A DNA stretch of 64,000 nucleotides from Ilumatobacter sp. (GCA_018666235.1 JABJAB010000105.1:26500-90499); one strand, 5' to 3'. Positions 51,589 to 60,190 are shown, counted from the stretch's first letter. Numbers and translations: made by a program. Notes: generated by a model from the sequence alone, not told the origin.

Positions 51589-53736
51589 TCAGGCTTCCGG
51601 GGGAAGCGTGACTGCGGTGGCGTAGCGGTTACGGCTGGTGATGTCGCCGGCCGTCATCGTCAACGTGAAGGACAGTTCGCCCAATGTCTCGGGCACGGTC
51701 ATGTCAATCTGGCCCACTTTGACCACGTCGTCGGCGGGCACCGGCCCACCGAATCTCCACCGCTGCTCGCCACCTGCCCACGACGCAACAGCGTCGACCA
51801 CGGCGAAGTCGATCTCTTCGCGCAGGTCATTGATGAGGTGGACGTCGAGCCGCAATCGGTCGCCTTCGTTGACCCACTCGGGCAGGGTGCCAGCGACGAC
51901 CAACACCTGTGTGCACGCCGCCTTGACGACGGCGTAGGCATCCTTCGGGACCCGCTCGTGATCGAGGACGCTGGCGGAGATGACGGGCCCGGGGTCGGCG
52001 AGCGCGTAAAAGCAGAACCCCCCGCTGGGGCGATACTTCAGCCGTCGCAACGTCTCGATGTGTGTCTTCAGTACATGGGACTGATATCGCTGAGCTGCGT
52101 TGCGCCACGACTCGTATGACTCGTACTGATCAGGCGGGAACAGTCGCTCGAACTGATCGCGTTGATACCCAAACTCGTTGTGCAAGCGGTCCCAGTCGAG
52201 ATGGGGCCATTCGTGGGCAGCCAACTCGTCATCGATGAACGGGGCGGTGTTCGGCGGCGCGTGGGCTCCGAACTCGGACACAAACCGCACCAACCGCGGG
52301 ACGCGTGCAGCCAGGCCGGCCAGGTCCTCGGCATCGCCGCGGTGCCAGCCGTACCAGAGGTGTGTGTCGGTGCCGCTGAGCTGTGGGAAATGAGGCAGCA
52401 CGCCCGAGTGCGCCACCGTCTCGCGGCTCGCGTCAGCTTTCTCGAACGATCGCTTCACCCATCGGTCGAGCACCGACTTGTTCCACGACGGGAGTTGGTG
52501 TGCCATCACCTGCCGCGTCCGCTTCTTCCAATCGGAACGATCGACCGCCGTGGTGGCTGATGGGTCGTTGTGGGCGGTCCACTGGACGATTGACGGGTGG
52601 TGACCGAGTGTGTCGACGGCGGCGCGCGCTTGGTCAACGGCCTGGCCGCGCACGCTGCGGGCATGACCCCACTGCAGCGGAAAGTCTTGCATGATCAACA
52701 TGCCGAGTTCGTCAGCGGCGCGGTAGACCTCGCGGTCGGCAATGTGACCGTGGACCCGGACGACGTCGAGGCCAAGGTCCACCGCATGCTCAAGGTCGCG
52801 GCGGACCGCGCCTTTGTCAGCATCAGCCAGCCCAGCGCGTGTCGGCAGCAAGTTTGCGCCCTTCAGAAAGAGACGTTCACCGTTGACCGAGCAGATCCAG
52901 TTGTCCCACGTGACCTGACGGAGCCCGGTTCGTCGCTCACGCCGGTCACTGAGTTCTCCATCGACGATCAATTCGACCGCCACATTGGTCAGGAGTTGGT
53001 CGCCCAAATTCCGTGGCCACCAGAGGCGTGGGTCGACAATGTCGAGACTCCACTCGATCTGGTTTTCGCCAGAGGCAACGAGGTGCACGTGTTCATCGTG
53101 GAGTTCGTTGTCGACAAAGGTGCGGACGGTGACGCTGCGCTGTGCATCGCTGTCGAGTCGTGCGGCCAGCTGTACGTGCGCTCGCCGCGTGTCGGCGTCG
53201 CGGCACAGCACGCGGAACCGATCGACGCGTACCGGTCCGGTGTCGTACAGATGAACACTGCGCCAGATTCCGCCCGGATTCCACTGGCGATCGATGCCGT
53301 CCCAATGTTGGAACACGCCGGTGATGTTCCGGCGGTTGTTCGGACCGCCCTGGGGCGCACACGTGGCCTCGATCGCCAGCACGTGTTCGTCGTCGAGTTC
53401 GGAGAGTGCTGTGACATCGAAGGTGTGTGGAAAGAAATAGCCCTCGGGATCGCCGAGGTACGCGCCATCGAGCCAGACATCGGCTTGATAGAAGATGCCG
53501 TCCAGGGTGATCCATCGACGCGCGCCGTCGCCCGGGGGGTCGGCACTGAAGCGATGTCGGTACATCACCGGACCATCGCTGGCGGCAAACTTCGGAGTGT
53601 CGCGCCAGTGCCCTGGCACGATGACCGGTTCCCAGGTCGTGTCGTCGGTGTCGAGCTCGATGCCGTACCGACGGACGTCGTCGTTCGCCTCGACCGCGAC
53701 CCAGCGACCGTCTAGTTTGCGGCGACTCAACTCCAT
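51589..53736 (-). CDS. Glycoside hydrolase family 2 protein (beta-mannosidase/galactosidase-like), altered acid/base
   Basis: GH2-like protein of 715 residues. Order: sugar-binding jelly-roll (about 1-170; VWLDGAYLGDPEGYF), immunoglobulin-like domain (170-280), TIM barrel (from 285; NGERLFLKGANLLP), and a C-terminal beta region. The nucleophile E488 is present in RFVSEFGAH, but the usual acid/base Glu of the NE motif is D391 in TAHNDPS. No signal peptide is seen. The ATG at 53736 has a TACGCT box 6 bases upstream. Substrate cannot be named; the replaced acid/base means activity may be low, altered or absent. Confidence 0.85.
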   Translation of the reverse strand: MELSRRKLDGRWVAVEANDDVRRYGIELDTDDTTWEPVIVPGHWRDTPKFAASDGPVMYRHRFSADPPGDGARRWITLDGIFYQADVWLDGAYLGDPEGYFFPHTFDVTALSELDDEHVLAIEATCAPQGGPNNRRNITGVFQHWDGIDRQWNPGGIWRSVHLYDTGPVRVDRFRVLCRDADTRRAHVQLAARLDSDAQRSVTVRTFVDNELHDEHVHLVASGENQIEWSLDIVDPRLWWPRNLGDQLLTNVAVELIVDGELSDRRERRTGLRQVTWDNWICSVNGERLFLKGANLLPTRAGLADADKGAVRRDLEHAVDLGLDVVRVHGHIADREVYRAADELGMLIMQDFPLQWGHARSVRGQAVDQARAAVDTLGHHPSIVQWTAHNDPSATTAVDRSDWKKRTRQVMAHQLPSWNKSVLDRWVKRSFEKADASRETVAHSGVLPHFPQLSGTDTHLWYGWHRGDAEDLAGLAARVPRLVRFVSEFGAHAPPNTAPFIDDELAAHEWPHLDWDRLHNEFGYQRDQFERLFPPDQYESYESWRNAAQRYQSHVLKTHIETLRRLKYRPSGGFCFYALADPGPVISASVLDHERVPKDAYAVVKAACTQVLVVAGTLPEWVNEGDRLRLDVHLINDLREEIDFAVVDAVASWAGGEQRWRFGGPVPADDVVKVGQIDMTVPETLGELSFTLTMTAGDITSRNRYATAVTLPPEA

Positions 53737-53742
53737 CGTCGA

Positions 53743-53748
53743 AGCGTA
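53743..53748 (-). promoter_or_regulatory. -10 box of the GH2 gene
   Basis: TACGCT on the minus strand, ending 6 bases before ATG 53736. The half-site TGTAACGCG overlaps its upstream side and resembles one arm of a LacI-type operator. Confidence 0.5.
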
Positions 53749-53818
53749 CGCGTTACAGCCGAGTTGGCCATGAGCAGGTGACTGTGCGCCCGGATGAACA
53801 TGGGCGACACAGCTGGGT

Positions 53819-53824
53819 TAGGTT
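53819..53824 (+). promoter_or_regulatory. -10 box of the ChlI-like gene
   Basis: TAGGTT ending 6 bases before ATG 53831. Confidence 0.6.
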
Positions 53825-53830
53825 CACCGC

Positions 53831-55261
53831 ATGGCAGACGCAGGCGCTCCCAGCGCATCCACGCTCGGTGAATTGAAAGCATCTGGATGGGTCTCTCGGC
53901 CCGTCAAGCAGGAGGTTCGCGAGCACGCAATCGCGAAGGTGGCGGCCGGCGAGCCGCTGTTCGCCGGCGTGCAGGGCTACGAAGAGACGGTGATGCCGCA
54001 GCTTGAGAATGCGTTGCTGGCTGGCCACGACGTGGTGTTTCTCGGCGAACGTGGTCAGGCCAAGACGCGCATGATCCGCTCGCTGACCGGCCTGCTCGAC
54101 GAGTGGATGCCGATCATTGCGGGCAGTGAGATCAATGACGATCCGTATCACCCTGTCTCCAAGCACTCCCGGGACTTGGTTGCTGAATTGGGCGACGATG
54201 CGCCGATCGACTGGGTCCACCGCGACACGCGGTACGGCGAGAAGCTCGCCACGCCCGATACGTCGATCGCCGACCTGATTGGCGAGGTCGACCCCATCAA
54301 GGTTGCCGAAGGCCGGTACCTCTCTGACGAGCTCACGCTGCACTATGGGATGGTCCCGCGCACCAACCGCGGGATCTTTGCAATGAATGAACTTCCGGAC
54401 CTCGCGGAGCGGATTCAGGTCGGCCTGTTGAACGTTCTCGAAGAGCGCGACGTCCAGATCCGCGGCTACAAGATCCGTTTGCCGCTCGACGTGATGCTGA
54501 TGGCATCGGCGAACCCGGAGGACTACACCAACCGCGGCCGCATCATCACGCCGCTCAAGGATCGTTTCGGCAGCCAGATTCGCACGCACTACCCACTCGA
54601 CGTGCGGACCGAGATCGACATCATGCTGCAGGAGGCCGCGTCGCTCGACGTCGACACGCCCAACGGCGCGATCAAGGTCACGGTGCCCGACTACTTGACC
54701 GAGGTCGTTGCGACCTTCTCGCACTTGGCGCGATCGAGCAACCAAGTCAATCAGCGCAGCGGCGTCAGTGTCCGGCTCAGTGTGAGTAACTACGAAGCGA
54801 TGGCGGCCAACGCGCTGCGGCGTGGGTTGCGGTCTGGTGAGACCAGCCCTGTTGCCCGCGTGGACGACCTCGGTGCGCTGGCCGCGAGCTCGATGGGCAA
54901 GATTGAGATTGAATCGATCGAGGAAGGTCGCGACGGCGTGATCATGGAAAGCCTCATCAAGGGCGCGGTCCTCACGGTTTTCAAAGACACCGTTCCGCCT
55001 GAGCACACACGGGCTGTTGTCGATGCATTCGAAGAAGGCGCGGTGGCACACACCGGAGAGTCGATGACCAGTGCCGAGCTCGCTGCAGTCGTCGAGCAAG
55101 TTGATGCGCTGCGCGCTCCTGTTGCTGTGCTGACCGGCGGCGATGAGTCTCCGGCGTCGGTTGCTGCCGCTGTCGAGTTCATCCTCGAGGGTTTGCACCT
55201 GTCGAAGCGCCTGAACAAAGACGCCAGCGGCGAGTCGGCCACCTATCGCGGCCGTACCTGA
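53831..55261 (+). CDS. ChlI/MoxR-like AAA+ ATPase
   Basis: AAA+ ATPase of 476 residues related to magnesium chelatase subunit I and close in layout to mycobacterial Rv0958. Walker A is FLGERGQAKTRM near 79, Walker B-like region NRGIFAMNELPDLAERIQVGLLNVLEERDVQIRG split as in ChlI, then ASANPEDYTNRGRIITPLKDRFGSQI with sensor and arginine finger. In the family it acts with a VWA partner to insert metal or assemble complexes; the VWA gene lies at 58031-60043, with three other genes between. A metal substrate is unknown and no chlorophyll genes are present. Confidence 0.88.
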   Translation: MADAGAPSASTLGELKASGWVSRPVKQEVREHAIAKVAAGEPLFAGVQGYEETVMPQLENALLAGHDVVFLGERGQAKTRMIRSLTGLLDEWMPIIAGSEINDDPYHPVSKHSRDLVAELGDDAPIDWVHRDTRYGEKLATPDTSIADLIGEVDPIKVAEGRYLSDELTLHYGMVPRTNRGIFAMNELPDLAERIQVGLLNVLEERDVQIRGYKIRLPLDVMLMASANPEDYTNRGRIITPLKDRFGSQIRTHYPLDVRTEIDIMLQEAASLDVDTPNGAIKVTVPDYLTEVVATFSHLARSSNQVNQRSGVSVRLSVSNYEAMAANALRRGLRSGETSPVARVDDLGALAASSMGKIEIESIEEGRDGVIMESLIKGAVLTVFKDTVPPEHTRAVVDAFEEGAVAHTGESMTSAELAAVVEQVDALRAPVAVLTGGDESPASVAAAVEFILEGLHLSKRLNKDASGESATYRGRT

Positions 55262-55315
55262 TGCTGTTGCCCGTTTCGCCGGGTTCGACGGAGTCGAGTC
55301 TGAGACACTGACCCT

Positions 55316-56314
55316 GTGACTGCTGCGATCCTGCCGTTCTCGGCCCAGCCGCCGGGCTTTGACTGGTTGGATGATGAACCCGGATTCGACCCTGCGGTTC
55401 ATCTGCAACTCGAGATGCCCGCTGTGGTGCGGACACTCGATGAGTTCGGTTACTCCGACGACGAAATTGCCAGCACCGCGACTCGTGTCGCGGCGACGTC
55501 AGCGTTTCGGGTGCTTTCAGCAGAGGGGGCCGCAGTGATGCTCGACATCGCGCGTCGGCTTGAGCGCTTTGCGCAGGCCAACCCGCGGATCGAACGATCG
55601 GTGCGCAGCGGCTGCCATCAGTCTCGTTGGCTCCGGGACCTGTGTATCTCGCCGGATGTGACCGAGCATCTCTGCTCGATCTACTCGGTCGATGTTGCGC
55701 CGCATCCGATCTCGTCGCAGCTGGGGCACCTCAACTTCGCACCGGCTGAGATCGGCTCGGCCGTCGACAAGTGGCACCACGACACCCTTGCGCTGGACTA
55801 CGTGATGATGGTCGCTGATCCGCAGGTGCTCGATGGTGGTGATTTCGAGTACTTCGTCGGGACGAAGGCCGAGGTTGCGGTGATGGCTGACCGCGGTGAA
55901 CGTCCACCCGCCGACCGCTGTGTGAGCGTCGAATGGCCCGGACCAGGTTTCGCCGTTGCGCTGCACGGCAATATGGTGGTTCATCGTGGCGGCCCGCTGC
56001 ACCAGTTGGGCGAGCGCATTTCGATGGTCAACGGATATGTCGCTACCGATGTTCGTGTCGATGATCAGACTCGCAATATTGATCTCTTCCACGTCGATGA
56101 GCCCGTGACTCTGACGCGGGAGTGGGCGCGATATGCCGCGTGGCGTTCACGTCGTCGGCTCGACCTGCTGATCGCCGACATGGACCATGCCGACTCGGTC
56201 GCTGAGCCGTTTGACGTGGTGCAGCGGCTGGTTCACGCCACACACGACGTCGGCGTCGCGATCACGGATCTGCAGCGCACAGACCGTCCCGAGATCCATC
56301 ACTATGAGCATTGA
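55316..56314 (+). CDS. Fe(II)/2-oxoglutarate dioxygenase-like protein
   Basis: Protein of 332 residues with a double-stranded beta-helix core. The iron-binding HxD is H154-H155-D156 (KWHHDTLAL), the distal His is H223 in VVHRGG, and an Arg in GERISM (near 234) could bind 2-oxoglutarate. The rest is helical and divergent from phytanoyl-CoA dioxygenase. Substrate unknown. GTG start, 54 bases after the ChlI-like gene on the same strand, so probably co-transcribed with it. Confidence 0.72.
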   Translation: MTAAILPFSAQPPGFDWLDDEPGFDPAVHLQLEMPAVVRTLDEFGYSDDEIASTATRVAATSAFRVLSAEGAAVMLDIARRLERFAQANPRIERSVRSGCHQSRWLRDLCISPDVTEHLCSIYSVDVAPHPISSQLGHLNFAPAEIGSAVDKWHHDTLALDYVMMVADPQVLDGGDFEYFVGTKAEVAVMADRGERPPADRCVSVEWPGPGFAVALHGNMVVHRGGPLHQLGERISMVNGYVATDVRVDDQTRNIDLFHVDEPVTLTREWARYAAWRSRRRLDLLIADMDHADSVAEPFDVVQRLVHATHDVGVAITDLQRTDRPEIHHYEH

Positions 56315-56363
56315 CCCTGAGCATCGACCAGGAAGACTGGCCTGTGCCCACTCGGGCGATTTC

Positions 56364-57269
56364 TCAGATGGCGGCGGGAAGGTAGGCCTCGGCTGCCGGC
56401 TGCGGGGCACGCTCGGCGCTGAGGAGACCGTTGGGTGAATCGGGGCCGGCGATTGCTGGATCGAGAAAGACCACGCCAAGGTCGACGCCATCGTCGATCG
56501 CACCCGTGACTGCGTTGACAAAGGAGGCAACGAGCTGCCCGGCGACATCGGCATCGTGGTGATGTGGCGTGAACTGGCTGATGATCAGTTGATGGTCTGC
56601 TGCGGCGTCGGCAGCTGCGCCGATGGTGTCGTGCAGCCGGACGCGAATCTGATCGAGGCGCCCGTCGTCCGGTTCGGAATCGGCGAGTTCGCCGTGTGCC
56701 AGGGTGATCCCGATGATGTCGGAAGTGTCGAGGTAATCGCCGACGGAGTCGAGCCGTTCGGCATCAAGCGCCGCGACGACTGGCGTGGAGCCGCCGCTCA
56801 GTGTCGTCCACGTGTTGCGCCAGGCCGATGCAGAGAATTGGCTGTCGATGCCGGTGAACGGAATCCACCCGGCGATGTCTTCGCCGAAGCGGTCGGCGAC
56901 TCGCTCGGCGAAGCGTGGCCACCATTTCTCAGCGACGGTGTCATCGTGAATTCCGCCCTCGTTGGTGACCCAGCGTGGCTCTGCCCCGTCGTGCAGGGTT
57001 GCCCAGACGCGCAGCCCGATGGCGTCCGATGCAGCGATCATCTGCTCGAAGCGGTCTGACCAGTCACCGTCGAAGTCGCCTGGCTTCGGCTGGAGCCGCG
57101 CCCAATCGAACGTGAGCCGAATGTCGGTGATACCGAGTTCCTGGAGGAGCGCGAGGTCGTCGGGCCAGCGCTTGTAAAACCCGTTGCCGGCTGTCGGGCC
57201 GAGATTTGACGTGTCAGCGTGACCGAACGTCGTCGCCGTCGTCAGCGTCGCGCCGCGGGTGAAGGTCAT
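56364..57269 (-). CDS. GH1-like TIM-barrel protein without catalytic residues
   Basis: Protein of 301 residues whose first 150 residues match the GH1 beta-glucosidase pattern: FYKRWPDDLALLQELGITDIRLTFDWARLQP, GLRVWATLHDGAEPRWVTNEGG, and AERVADRFGEDIAGWIPFTG. The acid/base motif NEP is replaced by T139-G140-I141, and no second glutamate motif (TENG) is found in the C-terminal half. It is also shorter than GH1 (about 450). Likely a pseudoenzyme that may bind sugars. Its ATG is 21 bases after the cyclase stop, so they share an operon on the minus strand. Confidence 0.78.
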   Translation of the reverse strand: MTFTRGATLTTATTFGHADTSNLGPTAGNGFYKRWPDDLALLQELGITDIRLTFDWARLQPKPGDFDGDWSDRFEQMIAASDAIGLRVWATLHDGAEPRWVTNEGGIHDDTVAEKWWPRFAERVADRFGEDIAGWIPFTGIDSQFSASAWRNTWTTLSGGSTPVVAALDAERLDSVGDYLDTSDIIGITLAHGELADSEPDDGRLDQIRVRLHDTIGAAADAAADHQLIISQFTPHHHDADVAGQLVASFVNAVTGAIDDGVDLGVVFLDPAIAGPDSPNGLLSAERAPQPAAEAYLPAAI

Positions 57270-57290
57270 GAGGGAAACGGTGATCGAGAA

Positions 57291-57836
57291 TCAGATGAAC
57301 GGCGTGCGCGTCCAGAGATCTTCGGTGTCAGCGTCGATCGGCAACGGAACGCCGGTCAACGCCACCACGTCGATCGGGCCGGGAAACCCGCGCAGCTCAA
57401 CTTCGCCGACCGAGGTGGCGTTGACGCCCTCGGGCAGCCGCTCGATGTGCATCGTGGGCATCAATGCGTTGATGCCTTTCGCGTGATCACAGAGGCGCGA
57501 TGCCATGTTGACCGCAGAGCCGATGTAGTCATCGCCTTCGAACAACAACGCATGGCCAGTAGCGAGCCCGGAACGTACCGTGAGCGGTGCGCAGACTTCG
57601 TTGGACCGCCGGTCGAGGTCGAGCACGAACGCGATGGCGTCAGCCTGGTCGACGGCGACGACCATGCAGCCGTCGCCGAGCCACTTGGCGATGCGGACGC
57701 CTCGCTCGGACGCAACCGCACGAACGATGGTGCGGAACGCGCCGAGAATCCGCCCGGCGGCGTCGTCGCCAAAGGCAGCGGTGTAGTTCGTGAATCCGGA
57801 GAGATCGACGAAGACAAAGGTGCGCGGTACCCGCAT
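57291..57836 (-). CDS. Class III adenylyl cyclase (single domain)
   Basis: Stand-alone catalytic domain of 181 residues that makes cAMP from ATP. Metal-binding D11 (FVFVDLSGFT) and D55 (KWLGDGCMVV), adenine-selecting K51 and D103 (GDDYIGS), and N110 and R114 (AVNMASR) are all present, so both halves of the active site can form in a homodimer. No regulatory domain or membrane anchor. ATG 57836 is chosen because a TAGCAT box precedes it by 7 bases; three codons upstream is a second ATG. Divergent from the VWA gene and upstream of the GH1-like gene. Confidence 0.9.
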   Translation of the reverse strand: MRVPRTFVFVDLSGFTNYTAAFGDDAAGRILGAFRTIVRAVASERGVRIAKWLGDGCMVVAVDQADAIAFVLDLDRRSNEVCAPLTVRSGLATGHALLFEGDDYIGSAVNMASRLCDHAKGINALMPTMHIERLPEGVNATSVGEVELRGFPGPIDVVALTGVPLPIDADTEDLWTRTPFI

Positions 57837-57843
57837 AAAGCCC

Positions 57844-57849
57844 ATGCTA
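57844..57849 (-). promoter_or_regulatory. -10 box of the adenylyl cyclase gene
   Basis: TAGCAT on the minus strand, ending 7 bases before ATG 57836; decides the start over one three codons upstream. Confidence 0.6.
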
Positions 57850-57858
57850 TTGCATCCT

Positions 57859-57870
57859 CACATCAATGTG
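57859..57870. promoter_or_regulatory. Operator-like palindrome at the cyclase promoter
   Basis: CACATCAATGTG: arms CACAT/ATGTG around CA, upstream of the -10 box in the -35/spacer region. A regulator may bind here. It differs from the CRP consensus. Confidence 0.35.
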
Positions 57871-57928
57871 GTTTGAACTGCAGATGAACAAGTTGTGCCG
57901 TTGACACCTCTCCGCCGCGTCCCTCTCT

Positions 57929-57980
57929 CGTTTGCGTACCTGTCATGTGTCGCCAACGACAGGTGTCAGGTACGCAAACG
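57929..57980. repeat. Long imperfect inverted repeat in the cyclase/VWA gap
   Basis: Arms CGTTTGCGTACCTG and CAGGTACGCAAACG are perfect (14 bp), then an internal mismatch of 5 bases, a second stem TGTCG/CGACA and a CCAA loop. It lies in the 185-bp gap between divergent genes. Function unknown; possible operator, mobile small repeat or structured RNA. Confidence 0.75.
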
Positions 57981-58018
57981 CTGGGTTGGCCAGCAGGACG
58001 TGTGTAGCCGGAAGCAAG

Positions 58019-58024
58019 TAGGTT
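58019..58024 (+). promoter_or_regulatory. -10 box of the VWA gene
   Basis: TAGGTT ending 6 bases before ATG 58031, the same hexamer and spacing as its partner ATPase gene at 53819. Confidence 0.6.
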
Positions 58025-58030
58025 CGGCAC

Positions 58031-60043
58031 ATGACGTCACGGTTCCAGTACTCCCGGTGGGATGGCACGCAGACCGGTTTCGAATTCGATGCTGACGCTG
58101 CTTTCGACGAGTTGACCGACGAGCTGCTGTACCACGGCGACGTCAACGCGGCATTGCGCAAGATGATGCAGGACGGGATGCGTGACCGCGACGGCAACCA
58201 GTTGCAAGGCCTGCGGGAATTGCTTGAACAGCTGCGCGAGGAGCGACAGAACCGTCTCGACCAGCATGATCTGGGTGGCGTGTACGACGAGATCAACGAC
58301 GAACTCAATGACCTGATTGACGAAGAACGTCATGCCATCGAAAACGCCCTGAACGATGCGCAGCGCTCGGGTGACGAACGACGCGCCGAGAACGCGCAGA
58401 ACGCCGCGATGGAACGCAATATGCGGCTCGATCTGATGCCTGATGATCTCGCCGGAAAGGTCCGCGAACTCGACACGTACAACTTCGAGTCGAAAGAGGC
58501 CAAGCAACGCTTCGATCAGCTGATGGAGAAGCTCAAAGAGCAGCTGATGCAACAGATGGTCGACCAGATGTCGGGTGCGATGGAGCAGATGGGGCCCGAA
58601 GACATGGCCCGCATGAAAGACATGATGCAAGCGCTCAATGAGATGCTCGAGAAGCATCAGCGCGGTGAGGACCCGGGCTTCGAGGACTTCATGGAGAAGT
58701 TCGGCGACTTCTTCCCTGAGCAGCCCGAGTCAGTGGAAGAACTGCTCGAGCAGATGGCCCAACGGATGGCCGCGATGCAGGCGATGATGAACTCGATGTC
58801 GCCCGAGCAGCGGGCGCAGATGCAGCAGCTCAGCGATCAGCTCATGGACGACATGGATCTGCAATGGCAAATGCAACAGCTGTCCGGGAATCTGCAGCAG
58901 ATGTTTCCGCAGATGCAGTGGAACCAGAGTTACGACTTCGATGGCCAGGATCCGATGGGCATGGGGCAAGCCATGCAGCAGATGCAAGAGCTCGGTGATT
59001 TGGACCAGCTCGAGAACCTCCTGCGCAACGCGTCGAGCCCGAGCGCCCTGGCCGAAGCCGACATGGACAAAGTCCGCGACTTAATGGGCGACGATGCCGC
59101 GAAGTCGCTCGGGCGGCTGGCTGAGCTGACCAAACAGCTCGAGGAAGCTGGTCTCATCGAGCAGAAAGAAGGGCGCTTGGAGATGACCCCGAAGGGTCTC
59201 CGCAAGATTGGTTCCAATGCGCTGCGTGAACTGTTCTCGAAGCTTGCCAAGGATCAGATTGGCCAGCACGAGACCAGCAACATCGGCCAAGGCCACGAGC
59301 GCACGTATGACACCAAGGCGTACGAGTACGGCGACCCGTTCCAGCTCGACCTCAATCGCACGATCCGCAATGCCGTGCGGCGAACGGGCGGTGGGTCACC
59401 GGTCGATCTGCACCCCGACGACTTCGAGATTGAGAAGACCGAGCATTTCACGCGTTCGTCGACGGTGCTGATGCTCGACCTGTCGCTCTCGATGCCGATG
59501 CGCGACAACTTCCTGCCGGCGAAGAAGGTTGCCATGGCGTTGCACAGCCTCATTTCGTCGCAGTTCCCGCGCGACTACCTCGGCCTGGTCGGGTTCTCTG
59601 AGACCGCCCGAGTCCTCACTCCGGAGCAACTGCCCGAGGTGTCGTGGGACTTCGTCTACGGCACCAACATGCACCATGGCTTCACGCTCGCTCGCCAGCT
59701 GCTCGCTCGGGAGTCCGGGACGAAGCAGATCATCATGATCACCGACGGTGAGCCAACGGCGCACATCACGCCTGACGGCTATCCCTTCTTCAACTATCCG
59801 CCGGCGCGTGAAACCATTGAAGCAACGCTGCGCGAAGTCGTGCGCTGCACGAAAGAGCAGATCCGCATCAACACCTTCGGCCTCGGCGCCGACGGATCGT
59901 TGCGGGCATTCATCGAGCAGATGACCTCGATCAACCGGGGTCGTGCGTTTTTTACGACTCCGGAAAACCTCGGGGATTACGTGCTTGTCGACTTCATGGA
60001 GGGCAAACGCGCCCTTGCGAGAAGCGCCCGCCGCGCTGGCTGA
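58031..60043 (+). CDS. VWA-domain protein, partner of the ChlI-like ATPase
   Basis: Protein of 670 residues, similar in layout to mycobacterial Rv0959. A helical N-terminus (about 1-170), a striking Met/Gln-rich region (about 170-320, many MQ repeats), a middle helical part, and a C-terminal von Willebrand A domain with an intact MIDAS: D483, S485 and S487 in LDLSLSMPM, a Thr in YGTNMHHG, and Asp in MITDGEPT. ChlI/VWA pairs form AAA+ machines in which the VWA chain recruits substrate. Cytoplasmic, no signal peptide. Confidence 0.88.
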   Translation: MTSRFQYSRWDGTQTGFEFDADAAFDELTDELLYHGDVNAALRKMMQDGMRDRDGNQLQGLRELLEQLREERQNRLDQHDLGGVYDEINDELNDLIDEERHAIENALNDAQRSGDERRAENAQNAAMERNMRLDLMPDDLAGKVRELDTYNFESKEAKQRFDQLMEKLKEQLMQQMVDQMSGAMEQMGPEDMARMKDMMQALNEMLEKHQRGEDPGFEDFMEKFGDFFPEQPESVEELLEQMAQRMAAMQAMMNSMSPEQRAQMQQLSDQLMDDMDLQWQMQQLSGNLQQMFPQMQWNQSYDFDGQDPMGMGQAMQQMQELGDLDQLENLLRNASSPSALAEADMDKVRDLMGDDAAKSLGRLAELTKQLEEAGLIEQKEGRLEMTPKGLRKIGSNALRELFSKLAKDQIGQHETSNIGQGHERTYDTKAYEYGDPFQLDLNRTIRNAVRRTGGGSPVDLHPDDFEIEKTEHFTRSSTVLMLDLSLSMPMRDNFLPAKKVAMALHSLISSQFPRDYLGLVGFSETARVLTPEQLPEVSWDFVYGTNMHHGFTLARQLLARESGTKQIIMITDGEPTAHITPDGYPFFNYPPARETIEATLREVVRCTKEQIRINTFGLGADGSLRAFIEQMTSINRGRAFFTTPENLGDYVLVDFMEGKRALARSARRAG

Positions 60044-60115
60044 GCTCCGCGCTGGTCGAGGGCCCAGCTGCCGAAGGGCGAAGGGTGTCATTGGTTCGTC
60101 ATGTCCGCGCGAACA

Positions 60116-60132
60116 GCGCGAACGATTCGCGC
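60116..60132 (+). terminator. Possible terminator after the VWA gene
   Basis: GCGCGAA (60116-60122), loop CGA, TTCGCGC (60126-60132), then a T-rich stretch TTCTTTT at about 60144-60150. Weak because of the gap to the T's. Confidence 0.4.
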
Positions 60133-60160
60133 GTTGCGCGCGATTCTTTTGAACGCGCAC

Positions 60161-60190
60161 TTGCAAACCGGGGAACCGCTCTGGCAGAAT
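60161..60190 (+). promoter_or_regulatory. Promoter of the first whiB gene
   Basis: TTGCAA (60161-60166), 18-base spacer, CAGAAT (60185-60190). It predicts a leader of about 135 bases. Just after it, TGTAGTTACA has TGTA/TACA arms where an operator could sit. Confidence 0.45.

Noticed and set aside
53743..53758. LacI-type operator before the GH2 gene (TGTAACGCG...)
   Set aside because: Only one half-site matches; the other arm lacks symmetry, so it was not called as an operator.
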